This document shows, in pieces, positions 16,249 through 23,335 of a stretch of 64,000 nt of DNA. This DNA comes from Microbacterium sp. Au-Mic1 (GTDB taxonomy: Bacteria; Actinomycetota; Actinomycetes; Actinomycetales; Microbacteriaceae): NCBI RefSeq assembly GCF_021341785.1, contig NZ_JAJTTF010000014.1, forward strand, positions 62,001-126,000. The letters are read 5' to 3'. A program made the position numbers and the translations under genes. The notes under the pieces are model-generated. The model was not told where the DNA came from. It saw nothing but the letters and a program-made list of their open reading frames with translations, and did no database searches. The first letter of the stretch is position 1, and each line of letters begins with the position of its first letter.

Positions 16249-18083
16249 CCACCACCGACATCCGCGTCGCGTTCGACCGCGCCAGGCAGCGCCGCCGCTC
16301 CGGCCTGTTCCGCCGGTTCCTCCGTCACCCCGGCGGGTACATCCCGCTCGGGATCTTCGTCCTCATCGTGCTCGTGGGCGTCTTCGCCCCGCTGCTCGCC
16401 CCGATGGATCCGAACTTCGTCGACCTCGCCGCCGCCAAGGCGCCGCCGTCCGCCGCGCACCTGCTCGGCGCCGACTCGACCGGGCGCGACATCCTCAGCC
16501 GGCTCATCTACGGGACGCGCGTCACGATCTGGGGCGCGCTCATCACGATCGTGACCGCGGTCGTGATCGGCGTCCCCTCCGGCGTCGCCGCGGGGTACTT
16601 CCGTGGCGCGTTCGACCGGATCGCGATGTGGGTCAGCGACGCGCTGCAGTCGATTCCGGGCATGATCATCCTGCTCGTGGTCGCCGCGGGCAGCCGCAAC
16701 AACTTCGAGCTGCTCATGGTCACGGTCGGCGTGTTCATGGTGCCGGGCTACTTCCGCATCGCCCGGTCGCAGACCATGACCGTGCGCGAGGAGCCGTACA
16801 TCGATGCGGCGCGGGTGTCGGGCCTCTCCGATGCCCGGATCATCTCCCGGCACGTCGTCACCGCCGTCTACCCGCCCGTCATCATCCAGACGGCGCTCAC
16901 CGCGGGCATGGCGATGGGCATGCAGGCCGGGTTGCAGTTCCTCGGCATCGGAGACTCGAACGTGCCCAGCTGGGGCGCGATGATGCTCGAGGGCTTCCGC
17001 CTCATGCTCACCTATCCGCTCATGCTGCTGTGGCCCTCGGTCGCGCTCGGCCTGACGATCGCGGTGCTCGCGATCATGGGTTCCACCCTCGCCGAACTGG
17101 CCCAGGTGCGCACCCCGCGGCTGCGCCGCCGCCGCGCTGCGGCCACGGACGCCGCGGCCGCCGCCACTCCCGCGACGGGTACCGTGCGGCACGCGGTGGA
17201 GGGATCCGCACTGCGCGTGGAGAACCTGCGGGTGAGCCACGCGACGCCGAACGGCGTCGTCGAGGTCGTGCACGGCGTGACGCTCGACGTCGCCCCCGGC
17301 GAGGTCGTCGGGATCGTCGGCGAGTCCGGCTCCGGCAAGTCGCAGACCGTCTTCTCCGTGCTCGACCTGCTGCCCGCGAGCGGCGCGAGCACCGCCGACG
17401 CCATCCGCATCGCCGGTGAGGACGTCACGACGGCGACGCCGAAGCAGCGCCAGGCCCTGCTCGGCCGCGAGCTCGGCTATGTGCCGCAGGAGCCGATGAG
17501 CAACCTCGACCCGTCGTACACGATCGGCCACCAGCTCACCGAGCCGCTGCGCCGCGTGCACGGCATGAGCGCCGCCGATGCGAAGGCCAGGGCGCGCGAG
17601 GTGCTGCTGCGGGTGGGGCTGGCGGATCCGGACCGGGTCCTGCGCAGCTATCCGCACCAGGTCTCGGGCGGCATGGCGCAGCGCGTGCTCATCGCCGGCG
17701 CGATCTCGGGCCGGCCGTCGATCCTCATCGCCGACGAGCCCACCACCGCGCTCGATGTCACCGTGCAGGCCGAGGTGCTCGAGCTGCTGCGCGAGCTGCA
17801 GCAGGAGTACGGCATGGCACTGCTCATCGTCACGCACAACTTCGGCGTCGTCGCCGACATCTGCGACCGCGTGATCGTGATGCGCGGCGGCGAGATCGTC
17901 GAGCAGGGCGACGTGGATCCGCTGTTCGCCCACCCGCAGCAGCCGTACACGCGGGAGCTCATCGCAGCGTCCCTCGACGATGCGGCCGGGCGGGCGGAGC
18001 TCGACGCCGGCGGGCGCGCAGGACTCGACGCGGCCGATCACGAGGCCGCCGGCACGAAGAACACGACGGAGGTGCGCGCATGA
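16245..18083 (+). CDS. Fused ABC permease and ATP-binding protein (DppC-DppD type)
   Basis: 612 residues. Residues 1-290 are a DppC-type permease: N-terminal helix near 34-52, HLLGADSTGRDILSRLIYG near 75, and the EAA loop around 195-215. After a linker rich in Arg and Ala (about 290-318), residues 320-612 are a full ATPase with Walker A GESGSGKSQ (about 358-366), ABC signature VSGGMAQRV, Walker B ILIADEP and a switch His in IVTHNF. No stop or frameshift separates the two parts, so a single polypeptide is likely. The ATPase part lacks the C-terminal Cys-containing OppD/OppF extension. Starts by ATGA overlap and ends by ATGA overlap with the partner ATPase. Confidence 0.93.
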   Translation: MTTTDIRVAFDRARQRRRSGLFRRFLRHPGGYIPLGIFVLIVLVGVFAPLLAPMDPNFVDLAAAKAPPSAAHLLGADSTGRDILSRLIYGTRVTIWGALITIVTAVVIGVPSGVAAGYFRGAFDRIAMWVSDALQSIPGMIILLVVAAGSRNNFELLMVTVGVFMVPGYFRIARSQTMTVREEPYIDAARVSGLSDARIISRHVVTAVYPPVIIQTALTAGMAMGMQAGLQFLGIGDSNVPSWGAMMLEGFRLMLTYPLMLLWPSVALGLTIAVLAIMGSTLAELAQVRTPRLRRRRAAATDAAAAATPATGTVRHAVEGSALRVENLRVSHATPNGVVEVVHGVTLDVAPGEVVGIVGESGSGKSQTVFSVLDLLPASGASTADAIRIAGEDVTTATPKQRQALLGRELGYVPQEPMSNLDPSYTIGHQLTEPLRRVHGMSAADAKARAREVLLRVGLADPDRVLRSYPHQVSGGMAQRVLIAGAISGRPSILIADEPTTALDVTVQAEVLELLRELQQEYGMALLIVTHNFGVVADICDRVIVMRGGEIVEQGDVDPLFAHPQQPYTRELIAASLDDAAGRAELDAGGRAGLDAADHEAAGTKNTTEVRA

Positions 18084-18913
18084 CGGCGCTGCTGGAAGTG
18101 CAGGACCTGGTCGTCGAGTACGGCCGCGGCCGGTCGGCGTTCCGCGCGCTGCACGGCGTCTCGATCGACGTCGCGCCCGGGGAGTGCATGGGTCTCGTCG
18201 GCGAATCCGGATCCGGCAAGTCCACGCTCGGCAAGGCCATCCTCGGCCTCGCACCCGTGACCGGCGGGAGCATCCGCTTCGACGGCAGGGACATCACGTC
18301 CCTCGGCCGCGCGGAGCGACGCGCGCTCGCCGCCGACGTGCAGGTCGTGTTCCAGGATCCGTACGGATCCCTGAACCCGGCGATGACCATCGGCGACATC
18401 CTGTCCGAGCCGCTGCTGACCAGCGGACTGGGCGGATCCGAGGCGCAGGCGCGGGTACGGGAGATGCTCAACCGGGTGCGCCTGCCCGAGACCGCGATGG
18501 ACCGCTATCCGAGCGAGTTCTCCGGCGGTCAGCGTCAGCGCATCGCCATCGCCCGGGCTCTCGTGCGCCGCCCCCGCCTGATCGTGTGCGACGAGCCCGT
18601 CAGCGCCCTGGACCTCACCACGCAGGCGACGATCCTGGACCTCTTCATCGAGCTGCAGCGCGACACGGGCGTCTCCTACCTGTTCGTCTCGCACGACCTC
18701 GGCGTCGTGCGCCGGGTGTGCCACCGCGTCGCGGTGATGTACCACGGCGAGATCGTCGAGACCGGGGCGGGGGAGCAGATCACCCGCTCGCCGCGGCACC
18801 CCTATGCCGAACGCCTGCGGTTGGCCTCCCCGGTCGCCGACCCCGTGAAGCAGAGGACGCGCCGTGCCGAATGGCTGGCGCTGCGCGAGGCCGCGGATGC
18901 CCCGGTACGGTAG
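18080..18913 (+). CDS. ABC transporter ATP-binding protein (DppF type, short form)
   Basis: 277 residues. Walker A GESGSGKST (about 42-50), Q-loop FQDPYGSLNP, signature FSGGQRQRIAIARAL, Walker B LIVCDEP and switch His in VSHDLGVV are all present. The protein stops soon after PYAERLRLASP, so the usual C-terminal substrate-specific extension with CxFxxRC of OppF/DppF is absent, as it is from the fused partner. It pairs with the ATPase half of the fusion to power import. Confidence 0.94.
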   Translation: MTALLEVQDLVVEYGRGRSAFRALHGVSIDVAPGECMGLVGESGSGKSTLGKAILGLAPVTGGSIRFDGRDITSLGRAERRALAADVQVVFQDPYGSLNPAMTIGDILSEPLLTSGLGGSEAQARVREMLNRVRLPETAMDRYPSEFSGGQRQRIAIARALVRRPRLIVCDEPVSALDLTTQATILDLFIELQRDTGVSYLFVSHDLGVVRRVCHRVAVMYHGEIVETGAGEQITRSPRHPYAERLRLASPVADPVKQRTRRAEWLALREAADAPVR

Positions 18914-18981
18914 CAGGCAGCGATTCCGCACGTCCGCGCCCAGGTGCGCGCCGTCGCCGGACGCCACGTCGGAAGGAACCC

Positions 18982-19569
18982 ATGCCGAAGATCATCGATC
19001 ACGATCAGCGTCGTCGGGAGATCGTCGAGGTCGCCAAGGGGATCATCCTCAAGGGCGGGTTCGAAGCGGCGACCATGCGCAGCATCGCCGCCGAGGCGGG
19101 CTTCGCGAACGGCGCCCTGAAGCACTACTTCCCGGGCAAGGAGAGCATCGTCGCGGCGACGTTCGAGACCGTGCTGCACGAGCACGATCTGTGGCTGCAG
19201 GCGTCGATCTCGGCCGAACTCGATGCGGAGGAGATGCTGCGGCAAGTGCTGGTCGGCACTCTTCCGAGTGGACGCGACGAGATCGCCAGCGGGCGTGTCC
19301 TGCTCGCCCTCTGGGAGTACGCCATGTCGAACGAGTCGCTCGCCGAGCTCTACCAGGTGCACCTGGCGCGCTGGAGATCCATGCTCGTGGAGCGGATGGA
19401 GGCCGCGCGGGATGCCGGCGCGATCCGCGACCAAGACTACATCGCGATGGCGAACGAGTTCATCTCCGTCGCGGTGGGGGCGACCGTGATCAACCTCATG
19501 TATCCCGAGGGCGATCGCATCCCCGACTATCAGGCCTACATCGACCAGTTCCTCGCGCGGCTGCGCTGA
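18982..19569 (+). CDS. TetR/AcrR family transcriptional regulator, likely regulator of the island
   Basis: 195 residues from the ATG at 18982 with GGAAGGAACC before it. The helix-turn-helix covers about residues 10-55 (FEAATMRSIAAEAGFANGAL, then KHYFPGKES), followed by a helical ligand domain. It lies in the ABC importer operon, 68 bp after the last ATPase, with no operator at its own start; expression would follow the promoter at 13572. It is the only regulator in the island, so I infer that it binds the four TTCYAC-N4-GTAGAM sites and is released by the imported substrate or a derivative. Confidence 0.9.
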   Translation: MPKIIDHDQRRREIVEVAKGIILKGGFEAATMRSIAAEAGFANGALKHYFPGKESIVAATFETVLHEHDLWLQASISAELDAEEMLRQVLVGTLPSGRDEIASGRVLLALWEYAMSNESLAELYQVHLARWRSMLVERMEAARDAGAIRDQDYIAMANEFISVAVGATVINLMYPEGDRIPDYQAYIDQFLARLR

Positions 19570-19615
19570 CCGGCTTCCGGGCGGCCTCCACGCTTCATCG
19601 AGAGGAGGGCGCCCG

Positions 19616-20335
19616 ATGACCGGCGCACCCGAGATCGCCCTGTCCGTCGTCCGTCGGAAGGGGACCGGTCGGCCGGTCCTGTTCCTGCACGGCTTCGCAT
19701 CGCGCGCCCGGCTCGACTGGCTTGCCGCGGAGTGGGGGCCGGTCCTTGCGGATCGCCCGGCCGTGCTCGTGGATCTGCCCGCGCACGGGGACAGCCCCGC
19801 GGCCGGAGTGCTCAGCACCTCGCGCGTGGTCGATCTGCTCGCGGACGCCGTCGCCACGGCCGCACCGGGGGAGGAGATCGACGTCGTCGGCTACTCGCTG
19901 GGCGCGCGTCTGGCCTGGGCGCTCGCCGGGCACCCCGCCGTCGCGGTGCGCCGTCTCGTGCTCGGCGGGCTCAGCCCGATGGAGCCGTTCGCGATGGTCG
20001 ACCTGCCCGCGGCGCGCACCGCGCTCGCCGGAGGACCGGCGCCGGCGGATCCGATCACCGGCATGATCCTGGGGATGACCACGCTGCCCGGGAACCGCCC
20101 CGAGGCGCTGCTCGATCTCATCGAGGGGCTCGCGTCCGAGCCGTTCGACCCGGCCGCCGAAGCGCCCGCGCAGCCCGTGCTGCTGCTCGGCGGGACCGAG
20201 GACCCGATGGCGCAGGGCATCGACGTGCTCGCGGCGGCCGTGCCGGACTCCCGTGTCGGGCGCGTCCCCGGGGATCACCTCGCGGCCCTGCACGCCCCGG
20301 AGTTCCGCGCCGCGGTGGCGGACTTCCTGGCCTGA
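19616..20335 (+). CDS. Alpha/beta hydrolase, small (BioH/MenH-like size)
   Basis: 239 residues. FLHGFASRARLDWL near 22 is the oxyanion region, GYSLG near 90 carries the nucleophile Ser, and TEDP plus GDHLAA near the end supply Asp and His. The fold resembles small acyl or carbon-carbon hydrolases such as MenH and enol-lactone hydrolases. It follows the TetR gene by 46 bp on the same strand. Within the island it may hydrolyse a ring-opened or lactone intermediate; this is inference. Confidence 0.85.
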   Translation: MTGAPEIALSVVRRKGTGRPVLFLHGFASRARLDWLAAEWGPVLADRPAVLVDLPAHGDSPAAGVLSTSRVVDLLADAVATAAPGEEIDVVGYSLGARLAWALAGHPAVAVRRLVLGGLSPMEPFAMVDLPAARTALAGGPAPADPITGMILGMTTLPGNRPEALLDLIEGLASEPFDPAAEAPAQPVLLLGGTEDPMAQGIDVLAAAVPDSRVGRVPGDHLAALHAPEFRAAVADFLA

Positions 20336-20357
20336 GTCCGGGTGCCCTGCCGGGGCC

Positions 20358-20394
20358 GTTGAGCGAGGACGCCGGAGGCGCCCGAGACGAAACG
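20358..20394. repeat. 37-bp hairpin repeat, copy 2
   Basis: Same flanks as 10052-10088 (GTTGAGCGAGGACG and CCCGAGACGAAACG) with a stem CGCC-GGA-GGCG. It lies just after the small hydrolase gene and may end its transcript. Confidence 0.7.
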
Positions 20395-20413
20395 CGGTTC
20401 CCTGACATTCCCC

Positions 20414-20450
20414 TGGACACCCCTACCTGTTAATTCCTACAATCGTAGAA
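20414..20450 (+). promoter_or_regulatory. Promoter of the methyltransferase-like gene with operator, copy 3
   Basis: Operator TCCTAC-AATC-GTAGAA at 20435-20450. A possible promoter is TGGACA (20414-20419) and TACAAT (20438-20443), 18 bp apart, with the -10 inside the palindrome. A GAAAGG ribosome site follows at 20455 and the ATG at 20469. Confidence 0.6.
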
Positions 20451-20468
20451 ACACGAAAGGCATGACAC

Positions 20469-21452
20469 ATGACGACCACCCCCGACGCCGCGCGGATCCT
20501 GGACATCGCGACCGGCTACATGGCTTCGAAGCAGCTCTTCGAGGCGAGCCGGATCGGCCTGTTCGCGGCGATCGCGGACGGCGCCGACACGGTCCCGGCC
20601 ATCGCCGAGCGTACCGGCGTGAGCGACCGCGTCGCGCGCATCCTGGCCGACGCGATGGCGGGCAAGGGCCTGTTGACCCGCACCGCGGGCCGCTACGCGC
20701 TCGAGCCGGACGCCGCCGCCTACCTGGCCGGTGACGCCTCGGCCCTCGACCTCGCGCCGTTCCTCACCTTCCTCGGCGAGATCAGCTACCCGCACTGGCT
20801 GCAGTTCGCACACACCGTCGACACGACCGAGCCCGGCGACCTGCAGATGGACGACGCCCGCTGGGGAACGTTCATGGCCGGCGTCATGACGTACAACGCC
20901 CTGCACGCGCAGGAGTTCGGTCGCCTCGTCGACCTCTCGGCCGCGACGAACGCGCTGGACTTCGGCGGCCTGTCGGCGGGCTTCGCGCTCGAGGCGATGC
21001 GGCGCAACCCGGGCCTGCGCACCACGTTCCTCTACGCCCCCGGGTTCGAGGGCGGCGTGGCGGAGGCGGTCGAGGCGGCGGGTGTGGCGGACCGCACCGC
21101 GGTCGAGATCGGCGACACGGCGACCACGCAGCCGCAGGGCGCTTACGACGCGGTGCTCGCGAATCACGTAATCCACCGCTTCTCCGCCGAGGAGAACGCC
21201 CAGATCTTCCGCAACCTCCGGGCCGCGGCGGTTCCGGGCGCCACCCTGACCGTGCTCGACTTCTTCCTCGACGACGATGCGTCTCAGCGCGCGATCGATG
21301 CCCTGCACGCGGGGGAGTACCTCGTGATCGACGGCACCATCGTCTACCCCGAGGCGCAGGTGCGCGGCTGGCTCGAAGACGCGGGCTGGGACGTGCGCGA
21401 GAAGATCGCCCTCCCGGCGAGCCCGCGGGTGCTCATCGCCACGGCGGTGTGA
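20469..21452 (+). CDS. SAM-dependent O-methyltransferase-like protein
   Basis: 327 residues. The N-terminal winged-helix dimerisation part (residues 1-85) has the pattern ASRIGLFAAIADGADTVPAI... AERTGVSDRVARILADAM. The SAM-binding segment is LDFGGLSAGFALEAM near 160, a loosened form of the family DxGGGxG motif, and LANHVIHRFSAEENAQIFRN near 235 matches the usual NVLHDW region. The acid and glycines of the SAM loop are partly changed, so activity is not certain. It is the only gene behind operator copy 3 and may methylate or simply bind an aromatic or enolic intermediate of the island. Confidence 0.82.
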   Translation: MTTTPDAARILDIATGYMASKQLFEASRIGLFAAIADGADTVPAIAERTGVSDRVARILADAMAGKGLLTRTAGRYALEPDAAAYLAGDASALDLAPFLTFLGEISYPHWLQFAHTVDTTEPGDLQMDDARWGTFMAGVMTYNALHAQEFGRLVDLSAATNALDFGGLSAGFALEAMRRNPGLRTTFLYAPGFEGGVAEAVEAAGVADRTAVEIGDTATTQPQGAYDAVLANHVIHRFSAEENAQIFRNLRAAAVPGATLTVLDFFLDDDASQRAIDALHAGEYLVIDGTIVYPEAQVRGWLEDAGWDVREKIALPASPRVLIATAV

Positions 21453-21535
21453 GAGCGGCGCTGCCTCGCCCCGGCTCCTGTGCGCGGCGAGTTGGCGCAG
21501 CAGGATCCGGCTCTCGCGGACGGGACCGGATCCTC

Positions 21536-21572
21536 GGGCGGGCGACGAGCGGACACGTCGCCCGCCCCTTTC
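21536..21572 (+). terminator. Strong terminator hairpin
   Basis: GGGCGGGCGACG (21536-21547) and CGTCGCCCGCCC (21556-21567) form a perfect 12-bp stem with an 8-nt loop, followed by CTTTC. It lies 84 bp after the methyltransferase stop and before the convergent amidohydrolase. Confidence 0.82.
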
Positions 21573-21641
21573 CCGCGCGGGGGATCAGCGCCGCGGGACG
21601 TCGTGAGGCGCGCCGAGCCGCGAGAGACTGGAGAGGGGCGC

Positions 21642-21719
21642 CGAGTGCACGGGAAGCCGCCGAGTGCACGGCTCGTGCGCATGACGAAGCCGTGCGTTCG
21701 GCAGGATACGGTGCACTCG
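21642..21719. repeat. CGAGTGCAC direct and inverted repeats
   Basis: CGAGTGCAC occurs at 21642-21650 and 21661-21669, and its reverse GTGCACTCG at 21711-21719, in the gap between two convergent genes. The outer pair can form a stem around a G/C-rich loop, perhaps a terminator for the amidohydrolase. The rest of the 21453-21749 gap shows nothing else. Confidence 0.4.
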
Positions 21720-21749
21720 ACGCGTCACGGCCCGGCGCGGAGCCGGGGA

Positions 21750-23075
21750 TCAGCCCCGCGCGAACACCGTCCGGCCGTCGACGATCGTGCGGGCGATGCC
21801 GATCCCGGCGAACGCGCGTCCGGGTTCGGCCGGATCCTCGTCCAGCACCGTGATGTCGGCGACCTTGCCGACATCGAGGGAGCCCTTCCAGGCGGATGCC
21901 CCGTCCTGCTGTGCCGGGTCGACGGTGATCCTGCGCAGCAGAGCCGCACGGGTCTCCGCGTCGTCGCGGCCGAGCAGGACGAGCGACGCATCGAGCCCGA
22001 TGCGCCAGTCCGGGGTCGCGATCGGAGCGTCGCTGGTGATCGTGGTGAGGGCGCCCAAGGCGATCATCGCGTGCAGCGGCCAGGCGGCAGCGGCGCGCTC
22101 CGGTCCCAGCTGCATCCCCGCCCACGCGCGGGTGTGCTCGGCGATCAGCGGCTGCACGGCGAACCCGGCGCCGACGGCACGCATGCGCTCGATCTGCGCG
22201 CGCGTCGCGAGGTCGGCGTGTACGACGTAGTGCGGCGCGGTGGCGGCGCGAGGGTGCGCCTCGAGCACCCGCAGGAACTCCTCGATCGACCGGTCGCCCG
22301 TGGCGTGCACCACGACCTGCTCGCCCTGCTCGATGGCGAGGGTGATCATGCGTCGGTAGGCGTGCAGCGCCCCCGCGGCACCCTGGGGCAGCAGTTCGCC
22401 CGACGTGCCGTCGGGATACGGCTCGCTGACCCAGGCGGTGCTCATCGGAGGGATCCCGTCGGCGAAGATCTTCACGCCGGTGACGGCGAGCCAGCGCGGG
22501 TCGGTGTCCGGCTTGGGTGCGCGGATCCCGTGTTCGAAAGCGGCCAGGTCGGCCGTGCCGTCGAGCTCTCCGAACAGGCGCAACAGCGTGACGCGCGCGG
22601 TCTGGGCGCCCGCGCGGTGCAGGTCGAGATAGGCGTCCATCATCGCGGTGCCGAAGCATCCCGTCTCGCCCGCGTCCTCGCCCGGTCCGATCCCGGGCTC
22701 GGTGTAGCTCGTGATGCCGAGCTCGGCGAGCAGGCGCCACGCGTTGCGCAGGGCGTCCCGACGGTCGGCGTCGGTGCGCACCAGCCGGCCGGACGGCTGC
22801 TCGTGCGCCGGTCCGTCGGAGAAGAACAGGTGAGGCCAGCGCGCGCCGAGCCAGGCGGCATGCAGGTGCGCGTCGTTCACGCCGGGGATGGCGGTGCGAC
22901 CGTCGAGGTCAAGGGTCTGGGCCGCGCTGAGTGCGCGGGCGTCCGCCCCGACGGCGATGACGCGTCCGTCGCGGATCGCGAGCGCATCGACGACGGATCC
23001 GTGCGCATCGAGGGTGCGGATCCGTCCGCCGTGCAGGAGAAGGTCGGCGTCGTCGCCGAGGGGAGTTGCAGTCAT
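21750..23075 (-). CDS. Metal-dependent amidohydrolase, YtcJ type (Amidohydro_3)
   Basis: 441 residues. The TIM-barrel metal site is visible: NDAHLHAAW near 67, GVKIFADGIP (the bridging Lys) near 213, VVHATGDRS near 258, HYVVHADL near 280 and ITSDAPIATPDW near 348. The C-terminal KVADITVLDEDP segment is the usual beta-sandwich return. The family hydrolyses amides, cyclic amides and related bonds; YtcJ-type substrates are mostly unknown. The ATG at 23075 has no separate ribosome site: the sequence before it is the operator at 23079-23094. A TACACT -10 lies 9 nt before the ATG, so the mRNA may be leaderless. Confidence 0.9.
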   Translation of the reverse strand: MTATPLGDDADLLLHGGRIRTLDAHGSVVDALAIRDGRVIAVGADARALSAAQTLDLDGRTAIPGVNDAHLHAAWLGARWPHLFFSDGPAHEQPSGRLVRTDADRRDALRNAWRLLAELGITSYTEPGIGPGEDAGETGCFGTAMMDAYLDLHRAGAQTARVTLLRLFGELDGTADLAAFEHGIRAPKPDTDPRWLAVTGVKIFADGIPPMSTAWVSEPYPDGTSGELLPQGAAGALHAYRRMITLAIEQGEQVVVHATGDRSIEEFLRVLEAHPRAATAPHYVVHADLATRAQIERMRAVGAGFAVQPLIAEHTRAWAGMQLGPERAAAAWPLHAMIALGALTTITSDAPIATPDWRIGLDASLVLLGRDDAETRAALLRRITVDPAQQDGASAWKGSLDVGKVADITVLDEDPAEPGRAFAGIGIARTIVDGRTVFARG

Positions 23076-23078
23076 TAT

Positions 23079-23094
23079 TCCACTAGTGTAGACG
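23079..23094. promoter_or_regulatory. TTCYAC-N4-GTAGAM operator, copy 4
   Basis: TTCCAC-TAGT-GTAGAC, identical in both arms to the copy at 13583. It ends 4 nt before the amidohydrolase start codon and covers a minus-strand TACACT that could be its -10 element. Confidence 0.68.
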
Positions 23095-23107
23095 AAAGGA
23101 CCCTCGG

Positions 23108-23170
23108 GTTTCGAGGAGCGATGTTCGTCGCGTTCTGGGCGTCAGGACGGCAAACATTGCTCCCCGAAAC
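23108..23170. repeat. 63-nt near-perfect hairpin upstream of gap
   Basis: Arms 23108-23125 (GTTTCGAGGAGCGATGTT) and 23153-23170 (AACATTGCTCCCCGAAAC) pair along 18 bp with two G-U pairs. Inside, CGTTCTG (23131-23137) and CAGGACG (23143-23149) continue the stem, leaving a 5-nt loop. It lies about 165-230 nt before the gap ATG and between divergent genes. Role unknown: protein-binding palindrome, leader attenuator or dispersed repeat. Confidence 0.65.
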
Positions 23171-23335
23171 GCGTGAAGCGCATCGAGCGCTTGCGTCCAG
23201 AGCAAAGAACGGCTGTTCTTGCGCTCCGGATCGGCCGAGTCGCGGCTTCGCCGACGCCTACCCTGGAAGAGGGCGGATCCGCCCCTCCCGATTCCGCGCC
23301 ACCGACCCCTGGCGCATCTGCTTGCAAGGACGCTG

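Noticed and set aside
16125..18254. 709-codon minus-strand frame antisense to the permease-ATPase fusion
   Set aside because: Arg/His/Asp-rich composition typical of the reverse of transporter genes; no motif.
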